From NCBI GenBank assembly GCA_029557895.1, contig JAKQHT010000023.1, forward strand, positions 1 through 64,000: a stretch of DNA of 64,000 nucleotides, written 5' to 3'. A program made the translations under genes and the position numbers. The notes under the pieces are model-generated. The model was given only the letters and a program-made list of their open reading frames with translations, made no database searches and was not told the origin of the DNA. Below, piece by piece: positions 37,688 through 45,711 of the stretch (its first letter is position 1; every line of letters starts with the position of its first letter). This DNA is from Bacteroidota bacterium (GTDB lineage: Bacteria > Bacteroidota > Bacteroidia > Flavobacteriales > Flavobacteriaceae).

Positions 37688-37695
37688 TATATTTG
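37688..37695 (+). promoter_or_regulatory. Promoter -7 box for the outer-membrane protein gene
   Basis: TATATTTG is an exact TAnnTTTG ending 4 bp before the ATG, so the mRNA would be almost leaderless. Confidence 0.55.
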
Positions 37696-37699
37696 ACCC

Positions 37700-38434
37700 A
37701 TGAAACCACTGTTTGCTTGTCTATTCCTACTTTTTTGGCCGTTGACAATATACGGGCAAATCGAAACTGACCGTCCTGACCAAACGGAAGCTTCGTCCGT
37801 CGTCCCGGTAAATAGCTTACAGATCGAAACCGGATTTACATGGGAAAATACCGGTGGCGGCGAAAGCAAACTTTTTGCCGGTCCATCTACCTTATTGCGA
37901 TATGGTATATTCAAAACTGTTGAAATACGGGTGTTTAACCAATATGAACATCATAATTTTGACAACCATAAAATAGACGGAATGTCAGATTTTGAAATTG
38001 GATTAAAGTTTAGGTTTTTCAAGAGCGACAACAACCATACGGAAATGGCACTTTTATCACATGTTGTTATCCCCTCGGCCAAAGTTGGGTTAAGCAACCA
38101 ACATTGGGGCACCATTGGCAAACTCTGTATTTCACACGTTTTAAATGAATGGCTGGGATTGGGCTATAATATTGGGTACTCCTACCTTGGAGAAACACAC
38201 AATGTACCCTATTCGATTGCTTGGAGCGCCACAATTACCGATAAGATGGGTTGCTACATCGAACCGTTCGGCACCATTGGAGAAGGCGGTTCTTTTGAGA
38301 GCAATTTTGATGTTGGCATCACTTATCTATTAAAAGATAATTTACAATTGGATGCTTCCTGGGGCATTGGGCTAAACCACAATATGCGCTACATTTCGTT
38401 GGGATTGAGCTGGAATTTTGCCAATGTTTTTTGA
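37700..38434 (+). CDS. Outer-membrane beta-barrel protein (Phenol_MetA_deg-like transporter family)
   Basis: The 244-residue protein has a signal peptide (MKPLFACLFLLFWPLTIYGQ). It begins its mature part with QIETDRPDQTEASSVVP, the signature of a family of outer-membrane channels annotated as transporters or phenol-degradation proteins. The rest is amphipathic strands ending in LGLSWNFANVF, a typical barrel C-terminus with a final aromatic residue. The divergent promoter and shared operator with the dtxR-zip operon suggest a role in metal passage across the outer membrane. That role is inference. Confidence 0.72.
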   Translation: MKPLFACLFLLFWPLTIYGQIETDRPDQTEASSVVPVNSLQIETGFTWENTGGGESKLFAGPSTLLRYGIFKTVEIRVFNQYEHHNFDNHKIDGMSDFEIGLKFRFFKSDNNHTEMALLSHVVIPSAKVGLSNQHWGTIGKLCISHVLNEWLGLGYNIGYSYLGETHNVPYSIAWSATITDKMGCYIEPFGTIGEGGSFESNFDVGITYLLKDNLQLDASWGIGLNHNMRYISLGLSWNFANVF

Positions 38435-39220
38435 TTAAAACTTCAATTCCTTTTGCAATTTTTCATACGCCTGCTGTACCTGTCTGAATTTTTCTGCGGC
38501 TCCTTTTTGGTGTTCCTCCCCCAAATGCACCACCCGGTCGGGGTGGTATTTTTTCGCCATTTTGCGATAGGCAGCTTTAATTTCGTTCACGGTTGCCCCT
38601 TTGTCTATTTCCAAAATCTTATATGCGTTGTCCGCACTATCATAAAACATTGCTTTGATGCTCTCATAATCACGGGAGCTGATACCGAGGTAACCCGATA
38701 TGGTATAAATCTGTCCGACTTCAGCTTCTGTGACAATGCCATCTGCCTTTGCAATACCAAAAAGAAAATGGAGCAGTTGTAACCGTGAGGGATGGTCCAT
38801 CATTCTTTGGATCTGCTGGCATACCTGTCGCAAAGGCACTTGCTGCTGGTTGATGTCCTTAAAAAGGCGAAATGCGCTGTTGGCACGGTCTTTCCCGTAC
38901 ATGGCCACAAACTGCTGACGGACAAAATCCAGTTCGCGTTGGTCTTGGGTGCCATCGGCCTTGATAACCACCGATGCGAGGACAAGCAAACTGACCTCAA
39001 AATCACCGGATTTTGTGGTGGGGGTTTGCCGTTGTGGCCTTTCGTAGGTTTGGTGTTGTCGCCGTTGGGATTTAGCGGTATGGCCCTCCCCAAGCTTTTT
39101 TTCAAAATCGCTTTTTGAAAAACCTTCCACCATACTTCCAAGGGCAAGCCCGATGATGGCGCCAATGGGCCCGCCAAAGGCCCAACCCAACGAGGCACCG
39201 ATCCATTTTGAAAAACTCAT
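38435..39220 (-). CDS. DjlA-like protein: TerB domain plus C-terminal DnaJ domain
   Basis: The 261-residue protein begins with a glycine-zipper membrane segment (WAFGGPIGAIIGLALGSMVE). A TerB domain (about 75-190: LLVLASVVIKADGTQDQREL, HFLFGIAKADGIVTEAEVGQ) carries the two acidic metal-binding KADG motifs. A J domain with the HPD motif (YRKMAKKYHPDRVVHLGEEH) completes it. The J domain should activate DnaK at the membrane. I start it at 39220. It ends at the stop codon of the outer-membrane gene from the other side. Confidence 0.88.
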   Translation of the reverse strand: MSFSKWIGASLGWAFGGPIGAIIGLALGSMVEGFSKSDFEKKLGEGHTAKSQRRQHQTYERPQRQTPTTKSGDFEVSLLVLASVVIKADGTQDQRELDFVRQQFVAMYGKDRANSAFRLFKDINQQQVPLRQVCQQIQRMMDHPSRLQLLHFLFGIAKADGIVTEAEVGQIYTISGYLGISSRDYESIKAMFYDSADNAYKILEIDKGATVNEIKAAYRKMAKKYHPDRVVHLGEEHQKGAAEKFRQVQQAYEKLQKELKF

Positions 39221-39271
39221 GATACCATTGATTTTAGCTATTGCCAAATATACCATTTGTTAGTAGAATCG

Positions 39272-39303
39272 TTGTCTATTTTGTTACACAATTGGTATCT
39301 TTG
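39272..39303 (+). promoter_or_regulatory. Promoter for the bacilliredoxin gene
   Basis: TTG at 39272-39274 is followed after 21 bp by TATCTTTG (39296-39303), an exact TAnnTTTG. This is one of the best two-part matches in the window. Confidence 0.65.
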
Positions 39304-39339
39304 CAGTATATTTTGAATTATTAAAAAAATTAAAACGAT

Positions 39340-39750
39340 ATGTATCCAGCAGAATTAGTAAAACCCATGCGTGAAGATTTGACCCGTGCGGGTTTTGAAG
39401 AATTGTTCACCGCCGAAGATGTAGAATCTGCACTTGACAAAAAAGGCACTACCCTTGTTGTGGTCAATTCCGTGTGTGGCTGTGCCGCCGCAAATGCCCG
39501 TCCGGGTGCGCGATTGAGTTTACAGAACGTAAAACGCCCGGATCATCTTGTTACAGTATTCGCGGGCGTAGATAGAGAAGCCGTTGACCGTGTAAGGCAA
39601 CATATGGTGCCATTTCCGCCAAGCTCACCAAGCATGGCTCTGTTTAAAGATGGCGAATTGGTACACGTGTTGGAACGCCACCACATTGAGGGCCGTCCGG
39701 CAGAAATGATTGCTGACAATTTAATGGATGCTTACAACGAGCATTGTTGA
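39340..39750 (+). CDS. BrxA/BrxB-family bacilliredoxin
   Basis: The 136-residue thioredoxin-fold protein has the active-site motif [16 protein letters not shown] with Cys46 and Cys48, the CGC signature of the YphP/YqiW family. [20 protein letters not shown] and [13 protein letters not shown] follow. The family removes bacillithiol from S-bacillithiolated proteins. Its presence suggests that this organism makes bacillithiol, but no biosynthetic gene is in the window. It has its own promoter and terminator. Confidence 0.9.
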   Translation: MYPAELVKPMREDLTRAGFEELFTAEDVESALDKKGTTLVVVNSVCGCAAANARPGARLSLQNVKRPDHLVTVFAGVDREAVDRVRQHMVPFPPSSPSMALFKDGELVHVLERHHIEGRPAEMIADNLMDAYNEHC

Positions 39751-39772
39751 TCTACGTTTTTCAAATGACCCT

Positions 39773-39800
39773 AAACCACGAAACAGTTCGTGGTTTTTTT
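39773..39800 (+). terminator. Terminator of the bacilliredoxin gene
   Basis: AAACCACGAA and TTCGTGGTTT pair around ACAG and run into seven Ts. Confidence 0.85.
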
Positions 39801-39832
39801 GGCCTTAATTGTATATGCTTTATTTTTACAAT

Positions 39833-40570
39833 ATGATAAAATTGCTCGCCTATCCACTTACCGTTGTCTATTTCCTGCTTTTTGGGTTAACGCTTGTCGT
39901 GTTTCATCCCATTCAATGGGTGTGCTTTAATGTTTTTGGGTACAAAGCACATAAAATAAGCGTGGATTGGCTGCAATTTTTCCTGATGCGCAGCATGAAC
40001 GTTCTTGGTACGCGGTTTAGCTTTTATAATCCGCATCAAATAGCTACAAACCAACCGCTTATTATTGTAGCAAACCATCAAAGCATGTACGATATTCCTC
40101 CCATAATTTGGTATATGCGCAAGCATCATGCAAAATTTATCTCTAAAAAAGAATTGGGAAAGGGCATCCCGAGCGTATCTTATAATTTGAGGCATGGCGG
40201 TTCGGTGCTGATTGACCGCAAAAACCCAAAACAATCACTGCCCGCCATCATGAAATTTGGCGAATACATAGAACGCACCAATCGTGCTGCAGTAATTTTC
40301 CCCGAAGGCACGCGAAGCAAAAACGGCGTTCCAAAACCGTTTCAAACCAAAGGATTGGAAATTTTGTTTAAAAAAATTCCGTCGGCATTAGTCGTGCCAA
40401 TAACCATCAACAACTCCTGGAAAACCTTAAAATACGGTAAATTTCCAATGGGATTGGGCGCACATGTCACATTAACCGTGCACGAACCCTTAAAATTAGC
40501 TACCTTTACCGACAAAGACGCCTTGATTAAACAGGTAGAATCTACAATCACCGCGGCCATTCATACATAA
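39833..40570 (+). CDS. plsC: 1-acyl-sn-glycerol-3-phosphate acyltransferase
   Basis: PlsC makes phosphatidate from lysophosphatidate at the inner membrane. The HxxxxD motif is VANHQSMYD (His82, Asp87). The substrate-binding motif is IFPEGTRSKNG, and KGIPSVSYNLRHGGSVLIDR lies between. Two N-terminal hydrophobic segments hold it in the membrane. I start it at 39833 (MIKLLAYP); an ATG 24 bp earlier is possible. The acyl-ACP desaturase gene follows after 11 bp, so the pair may set membrane acyl composition together. Confidence 0.9.
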   Translation: MIKLLAYPLTVVYFLLFGLTLVVFHPIQWVCFNVFGYKAHKISVDWLQFFLMRSMNVLGTRFSFYNPHQIATNQPLIIVANHQSMYDIPPIIWYMRKHHAKFISKKELGKGIPSVSYNLRHGGSVLIDRKNPKQSLPAIMKFGEYIERTNRAAVIFPEGTRSKNGVPKPFQTKGLEILFKKIPSALVVPITINNSWKTLKYGKFPMGLGAHVTLTVHEPLKLATFTDKDALIKQVESTITAAIHT

Positions 40571-40581
40571 AACCAAAAGTC

Positions 40582-41571
40582 ATGTCATTAAAAAACGTCC
40601 GCCTCGAAGTGATGCAATTTCTTGAAAAAGATGTTGATTCGCTCATAGAAAAATATTTGTTGCCCATAGAAAAAATATGGCAACCCACCGATTTTTTACC
40701 CAATTCTGAAAGCGATACCTTTTTTGAAGACGTCCGTGAAATACGCGAGCTTTCAAAAGAATTACCTTACGATTTTTGGGTGGTTTTAGTAGGCGATATG
40801 ATAACAGAAGAAGCGTTGCCCACATACGAATCGTGGCTTATGGATGTTGAAGGCATTGACCAAGTAGAGCGCAACGCTTGGTCAAAATGGGTGCGTCACT
40901 GGACTGCCGAAGAAAACCGCCATGGCGATGTGCTCAACAAATACTTGTATTTATCTGGCAGAGTGAATATGCGAGAAATTGAAAAAACCACACAATACCT
41001 CATTGCTGATGGTTTTGACATTGGTACAGACAGAGACCCGTACAAAAATTTTCTGTACACCAGTTTTCAGGAATTGGCAACATATATTTCGCACAATCGG
41101 GTTGCAAAAATCGCAAAAGCGAGCAGCAACAAACAATTGGCAAAAATGTGCAACATTATTTCGGGCGATGAAATGCGTCACCATAACGCCTATTGCGAAT
41201 TTGTAGAACGTATTTTTAAAATAGATCCAAGTCAGATGATGCTGGCATTCCAGCACATGATGAAACTGAAAATCACCATGCCGGCACATTTCTTAAGAGA
41301 ATCGGGCAATAAAATAAGTACCGCTTTTGAAGAGTTTTCAAACACAGCGCAACGCATAGGTGTTTATACCTCAATGGATTATGTGGATATTTTGGAAAGG
41401 CTCATCAAGCGCTGGGAAATTGGCAATATTATCGGGCTTACAGACGAGGCCGAAAAAGCAAGAGAGTACTTAATGAAACTTCCGGATCGCATGAAACGCT
41501 TGGCAGAACGCATGAAAATTCCTGAAAATTCCTTTCAGTTCAAATGGGTTGAACCTGCGGTTTTGAAGTGA
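40582..41571 (+). CDS. Acyl-ACP desaturase (diiron, soluble)
   Basis: The 329-residue protein has the two diiron motifs of plant-type stearoyl-ACP desaturases: EENRHGD (about 112-118) and DEMRHHN (about 195-201), each within a long helix. It would introduce a double bond into ACP-bound fatty acids using O2 and ferredoxin. The neighbour plsC uses the products in phospholipid synthesis. The gene ends before a strong bidirectional terminator. Confidence 0.9.
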   Translation: MSLKNVRLEVMQFLEKDVDSLIEKYLLPIEKIWQPTDFLPNSESDTFFEDVREIRELSKELPYDFWVVLVGDMITEEALPTYESWLMDVEGIDQVERNAWSKWVRHWTAEENRHGDVLNKYLYLSGRVNMREIEKTTQYLIADGFDIGTDRDPYKNFLYTSFQELATYISHNRVAKIAKASSNKQLAKMCNIISGDEMRHHNAYCEFVERIFKIDPSQMMLAFQHMMKLKITMPAHFLRESGNKISTAFEEFSNTAQRIGVYTSMDYVDILERLIKRWEIGNIIGLTDEAEKAREYLMKLPDRMKRLAERMKIPENSFQFKWVEPAVLK

Positions 41572-41616
41572 TCTTTGGGCTCATTGCCCACTTTAGCCCA
41601 TGCGCGGTTGTGGGTA

Positions 41617-41654
41617 AAAAAAAGCGAAAACCCAAATTGGTTTTCGCTTTTTTT
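41617..41654. terminator. Bidirectional terminator
   Basis: AAAAAGCGAAAACC and GGTTTTCGCTTTTT pair perfectly (14 bp) around CAAATT, with A- and T-runs on both sides. It separates the desaturase gene from the convergent PepSY-like gene. Confidence 0.9.
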
Positions 41655-41671
41655 ACATGATCTCATATGGA

Positions 41672-42133
41672 TCAGTTGTCTAATCCCAAAAAATTACCTT
41701 CAGAATCGAAACGCAATTCGGTACCGTCAACTAAATCCACATCAAATCCATAGGTTTTTTTGTCGATGCTTTCGATAGCGGTCGTTGGGTAATTTGTTGA
41801 AACGTATTCAACAATCGATGTATTTATAAATCCCGTCGGGATTGCCTGGTCGTTACCGTCCACTTCGGTCCATTCGCAGGATGCGTTTAAGTCAATTTGG
41901 GTGCCTCCCACAAAAGTTATTTCGTAGTACTCATCAACAGAGTATGGGCCCTTTTCAACTCTTAAAACCTCATAACCATTAAAATACGTTTCAACAAACG
42001 TTGTGCATTCAACGGATAATTCTGAATAATCAATAATGGTTTCCGATGCGTTGTCATCATCGTCAGAGGAGCACGAAACTCCCGTAAAAGCCAAAACTAA
42101 AATTGCTGTTGTCGCTAAAACCAATTTTTTCAT
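41672..42133 (-). CDS. PepSY-like (DUF2874-type) lipoprotein
   Basis: The 153-residue protein has a lipoprotein signal (MKKLVLATTAILVLAFTGVS, then Cys21 and SSDDDD). Two repeats of the PepSY-like fold follow: FVETYFNGYEVLRVEKG...YEITFVGGTQIDLN, and STNYPTTAIESIDKKTYGFD then VDLVDGTELRFDSEG. These small domains resemble beta-lactamase-inhibitor-like folds and are often beside two-component systems in Bacteroidota. It is the last gene of the response regulator, kinase, PepSY, PepSY run and lies 17 bp after its paralogue. Confidence 0.8.
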   Translation of the reverse strand: MKKLVLATTAILVLAFTGVSCSSDDDDNASETIIDYSELSVECTTFVETYFNGYEVLRVEKGPYSVDEYYEITFVGGTQIDLNASCEWTEVDGNDQAIPTGFINTSIVEYVSTNYPTTAIESIDKKTYGFDVDLVDGTELRFDSEGNFLGLDN

Positions 42134-42150
42134 TTTTTTAAATTTTTATT

Positions 42151-42588
42151 TTAATCATCTATTCTTTTGAATATTCCTTTTGAGTTAAATTCCAGTTCCA
42201 AACCATTGGAAAGTTTTATTTCCTGCTTTCCAAAACGTCCTTTTTCAATTTTTACGATATGTGTGTTTGGGAATTTTTCTTTTACATGGACAAGAATGCT
42301 TTTCTGAATGAATTCGGTTGGGATAGCGGTTCTTTTTCCGTCAACTTCTGTCCATTCGCCGTTAGAATCAAATTCGAGTTCGGTTCCGTCAGTAAACCTT
42401 ACCGTATAATCTGTGGAAAGGATTTCCTTGTCCATTTTTACATAATCAACTGTGCTGTTCGGGAAGTGGGCCGAAATGAATTTCTGTGCCGTTTGAGGCA
42501 ATTCGCTTTTTGTAATTACCGACTCCTGTGCATTGGTCAGCATTGCTGCAAAAAGAAAAAATGCCATTAAAAATCTTACTTTTACCAT
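42151..42588 (-). CDS. PepSY-like (DUF2874-type) secreted protein
   Basis: The 145-residue protein has a cleavable signal (MVKVRFLMAFFLFAAMLTNA) and two PepSY-like repeats, each ending in a D/NGxELEF strand (VRFTDGTELEFDSNGEWTEV, KLSNGLELEFNSKGIFKRI). It is a paralogue of the downstream lipoprotein: both have the WTEVDG...AIPTGFI/AIPTEFI linker. It lies 53 bp after the kinase gene on the same strand. A role as periplasmic sensor or effector of that kinase is likely but unproven. Confidence 0.8.
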   Translation of the reverse strand: MVKVRFLMAFFLFAAMLTNAQESVITKSELPQTAQKFISAHFPNSTVDYVKMDKEILSTDYTVRFTDGTELEFDSNGEWTEVDGKRTAIPTEFIQKSILVHVKEKFPNTHIVKIEKGRFGKQEIKLSNGLELEFNSKGIFKRIDD

Positions 42589-42641
42589 ATCAATTTGTTT
42601 TGAATTTCTACGGCAAAGTTCAGATATGAATTGGGAAAGAA

Positions 42642-43928
42642 TTAGGAATTATTTGTCTTTACCGAAAAAATATGGAAATTATTTTCAAACGAATATCCAA
42701 TACCCAAATCCGAGTGGTTATCTGCAATGGTTTTGACGATTGAAAGCCCCAAACCTGTAGAAGTATAGTTTTGTGATTGCTTGTAAAACCTGTTGAAAAT
42801 CTTGTTTTTGTCGAGAGGTTCGTTTCCTGTGGAAGTATTCTTGATGAGCAGTTGGTTTTTGTAAATTTCAACTTCTATTTTTCCATCAGAAGGGTTGTAT
42901 TTGATGGCATTTCTGAATAGATTCGAAATGAGGATATAAGCCAATTCGGGGTTGATCTGGGTTTGAAAAACTCCGTTTTCGGATAGATTCAGCAAAATAT
43001 TTTTGAACGCTATCATTTCCGAAAAATCATCAATAACTGTTTTTACAATGTCATTCAGGTTTACGTGTTCCTTGTTGCTAAACTGATTGTTTTCGATTCT
43101 GGTAAGCATCAAGAGCGATTTGTTCAACTTTACCAAACGCAGTAATCCTTCTTTGGTTTTGCTCAATTCCGTAAGGTTTTCTTCCGAAATGTTTTCGTCT
43201 TCTATAAGCATTTCGAGCTTGTTAATTGCTATGGCGAGAGGAGTTTGCAACTCGTGGGAGGCATTTTCTATAAACTGTTTTTGTTGCTCAAAGGTCTGTT
43301 CGTTGCGCTCAATCATTTTATTGATTTCACTGTTCAGAAGTTTAAATTCCCTTATTTTGATGGGCTTATCTTCCTTGATCTTGCTTTTCCCGAATTGGTA
43401 GTTTCCCAGATTTGACAGGGTTTTATAGAAAGGTTCCCAAACTTTTTTAAGTACAATAGTATTGATAACTATAATGCTTATCACCAAAAATGCATACAGG
43501 AAAACAAGGGCGACAAATAGATTTTCGCGGAACTCGTCCTCTTCAACTGTGGAAGTTCTGATTTCTAATTTTTGCGGTTTGTTTTCACTGTCCCTAAAAC
43601 AAGTTTCAAGTACCCGATATGGTTCATAATCATCATCATATTCCATATAGAAATTTTCGTTTCTGAAAAAGTTGCCGTTCTTGTATTCTTCCTCGCTAAT
43701 TTGACGGATCCGGAATTGATTAAAATCGAACTCTTTGATTTGCAGTATGTCGGGGTTTATGTAAGCTTCGCGTATGATTTGTATTTTAAGGTTTTTTAGT
43801 CCGTCATCGGTGTTGTCATAGAGTTCTTCCCGAATGAAAGCATAAAACAATGTTGCCCAAACTGCAATTATCACCAAAAGGGCAACCGCCAAATATTTTA
43901 ATGTGTAATTTTTTAGTGAAACGCTCAT
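42642..43928 (-). CDS. Sensor histidine kinase
   Basis: The 428-residue protein has membrane helices at about 11-32 and 138-160, with a periplasmic sensor of about 105 residues between. His225 lies in ENASHELQTPLAIAINKLEM. The ATPase domain follows, with NLFRNAIKYNPSDG as N box and GLGLSIVKTIADNHSD as the G box. It overlaps the response-regulator stop by 4 bp and should phosphorylate that protein. The sensor is acidic and contains no named domain that I recognise. Confidence 0.92.
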   Translation of the reverse strand: MSVSLKNYTLKYLAVALLVIIAVWATLFYAFIREELYDNTDDGLKNLKIQIIREAYINPDILQIKEFDFNQFRIRQISEEEYKNGNFFRNENFYMEYDDDYEPYRVLETCFRDSENKPQKLEIRTSTVEEDEFRENLFVALVFLYAFLVISIIVINTIVLKKVWEPFYKTLSNLGNYQFGKSKIKEDKPIKIREFKLLNSEINKMIERNEQTFEQQKQFIENASHELQTPLAIAINKLEMLIEDENISEENLTELSKTKEGLLRLVKLNKSLLMLTRIENNQFSNKEHVNLNDIVKTVIDDFSEMIAFKNILLNLSENGVFQTQINPELAYILISNLFRNAIKYNPSDGKIEVEIYKNQLLIKNTSTGNEPLDKNKIFNRFYKQSQNYTSTGLGLSIVKTIADNHSDLGIGYSFENNFHIFSVKTNNS

Positions 43929-44596
43929 ACCAATTTATATCCCACTCCGTAAACAGCCTGAAAATCAATTTCGGCATTATTGTCTTTGAGTTTTTTGCGC
44001 AAGTTTTTTATTTGTGAATAAATGAAGTCCAGACTGTCAGATTGGTCAATGTTATCTCCCCAAACCGATTCTGCAAGGGATGTTTTCTGTAATATTTTTT
44101 CGGGACGAATCATAAAATAATACAACAGGTCAAACTCTTTTCGGTTTAACGAAAGTTCGGTGCCATCAACCAAGATTTTTCGTTCTTCGGGATAGAGTTT
44201 CACATTTTTATAGCTGACGAATTTTTCTCCATCCTGGTTCTTTCTTCGTATTGCCGATTTGATTCGGGAATGAAGCTCCATAAGATTGAACGGTTTGGCC
44301 AAATAATCATCGGCCCCAAAATCCAATCCCAAAATCTTATCTTCAACCGAACCTTTGGCAGAAAGTATGATCACCGAATCTTTTTTGCCTGATTTTCTGA
44401 TTTCTTTCAGAATGTCGATACCGTTTCCGTTGGGCAACATAATATCCAAAAGAATGCAGTCATAATCATACGTTCCAACTTTTTCGATGCCCGAAAAATA
44501 ATCATTGGCTGTCTCGATGATGTATTTTTCTTTTTCAAGAAAGTGCCGTAATGTTTCGAGAAGTGCCGGTTCGTCTTCTATAATCAGAATTTTCAT
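43925..44596 (-). CDS. OmpR-family response regulator
   Basis: The receiver domain carries the acidic pocket IIEDEP, the phospho-acceptor Asp51 (CILLDIMLPNGNG), and the conserved Lys in DYLAKPFNLMEL. A winged helix (about 125-223: LSLNRKEFDLLYYFMIRPEK, LRKKLKDNNAEIDFQAVYGV) binds DNA. It is the first gene of the four-gene run with the kinase and two PepSY-like proteins, which are its probable targets as well as neighbours. Confidence 0.93.
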   Translation of the reverse strand: MKILIIEDEPALLETLRHFLEKEKYIIETANDYFSGIEKVGTYDYDCILLDIMLPNGNGIDILKEIRKSGKKDSVIILSAKGSVEDKILGLDFGADDYLAKPFNLMELHSRIKSAIRRKNQDGEKFVSYKNVKLYPEERKILVDGTELSLNRKEFDLLYYFMIRPEKILQKTSLAESVWGDNIDQSDSLDFIYSQIKNLRKKLKDNNAEIDFQAVYGVGYKLV

Positions 44597-44710
44597 GCCC
44601 GAAAATAATTATTTTGGAGGACAATATTAGTATTTGATTTAGGAATAAATTAGGAATGGCCAAACTTTGAGCACTTGCTTCGCGGTCCAATGACATCGCA
44701 GAATTTTTAC

Positions 44711-44718
44711 TACTTTTG
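44711..44718 (+). promoter_or_regulatory. Promoter -7 box for the HD-domain gene
   Basis: TACTTTTG is an exact TAnnTTTG 17 bp before the TTG start at 44736. Confidence 0.6.
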
Positions 44719-44735
44719 ATAAAAACACAACGGCA

Positions 44736-45389
44736 TTGACAACTGACATAATCCTATCTAAAACCATCGCCTTTGTAAAGCAAGAGCTCCACAATGCCGA
44801 AGGTGGACACGACTGGTTTCACACTTTGCGTGTGTATAATAGCGCTACTCTTATCGCTAAAAATGAAGCTGTTGACATGCTTGTGGTACAGCTTGGTGCT
44901 TTGTTTCACGATATTGCAGACAGCAAGTTTCATGGTGGCGACGAAACCATTGGCCCAAAAAAAGCATCGGCTTTTTTGCAAAGCATCAACGTTGCGCCCG
45001 AAACCATTGCTCACGTCGTAAACATCATTGAAAATATCTCGTTTAAAGGTGGCAATGAGGTTCAAAAATTCAGGTCGCCGGAATTGGATGTAGTGCAAGA
45101 TGCCGACAGGCTCGATGCCATAGGTGCCATCGGGATTGCCCGCACATTCAATTACGGCGGTTATAAAAACCGGGGTATTTACAATCCCGATATACCGCCA
45201 AACCTCAACATGACCAAAGAGGAATACAAAGCTTCAACCGCACCGACCATCAACCATTTTTATGAAAAACTGCTGTTGCTCAAAGACCGTATGAATACCC
45301 AAACCGGGAAGCAAATTGCACAACAACGCCACCAATTCATGCTCGCCTACCTCGACCAATTTTATGCTGAATGGCGCGGTGAACGGTGA
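44736..45389 (+). CDS. HD-domain phosphohydrolase (YedJ-like)
   Basis: The 217-residue protein is a single HD domain: GGHDWFHTLRVYNSATLIAK (first His), GALFHDIADSKFHGGDE with His58-Asp59, ENISFKGG, and VVQDADRLDAIGAIGIARTF with a late Asp. The family hydrolyses phosphate esters or nucleotides, often with a loose substrate range. The start is TTG, preceded by A; the first internal ATG is far inside the domain, and the promoter box fits only the TTG. It stands alone. Confidence 0.85.
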   Translation: MTTDIILSKTIAFVKQELHNAEGGHDWFHTLRVYNSATLIAKNEAVDMLVVQLGALFHDIADSKFHGGDETIGPKKASAFLQSINVAPETIAHVVNIIENISFKGGNEVQKFRSPELDVVQDADRLDAIGAIGIARTFNYGGYKNRGIYNPDIPPNLNMTKEEYKASTAPTINHFYEKLLLLKDRMNTQTGKQIAQQRHQFMLAYLDQFYAEWRGER

Positions 45390-45413
45390 GGGAATTTGGA
45401 TTAGGAAAGTGCG

Positions 45414-45711
45414 CTAAAGAATAAAATCTTCAATAGTGCAGGGATAAATGGTTTTAAAAACATTGTTGGGATATGCAGTCAAAAACCGGTTTTCGGGTTT
45501 TGGTTTCGCCTGCAGATTACACTTTAATTCATGCGCCATGTGTTGCCCTTCGATTTTTACTATAAAATTGATTTCTTGTTGTTCTTTTGTGCACCAATAC
45601 CGGTAATTGACCCATTTCCCGGAGTTATATTACAATACTTTATCCGTTAAAAAACCACAAAAACTTCACACAATGCGCCAATATCGGTGCGGCTTTCAAT
45701 TAGATTGAAAT
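45414..45711 (-). pseudogene. Remnant of a lost gene
   Basis: On the minus strand 45629-45414 is open for 72 codons and reads as protein (YNSGKWVNYRYWCTKEQQEI ... YPNNVFKTIYPCTIEDFIL). It has no start codon and a stop directly before it. Another frame upstream of that stop continues in a protein-like way (TDIGALCEVFVVF). This looks like the 3' end of a gene broken by a nonsense mutation and a frameshift in a T-run. I do not recognise the family. Confidence 0.45.
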
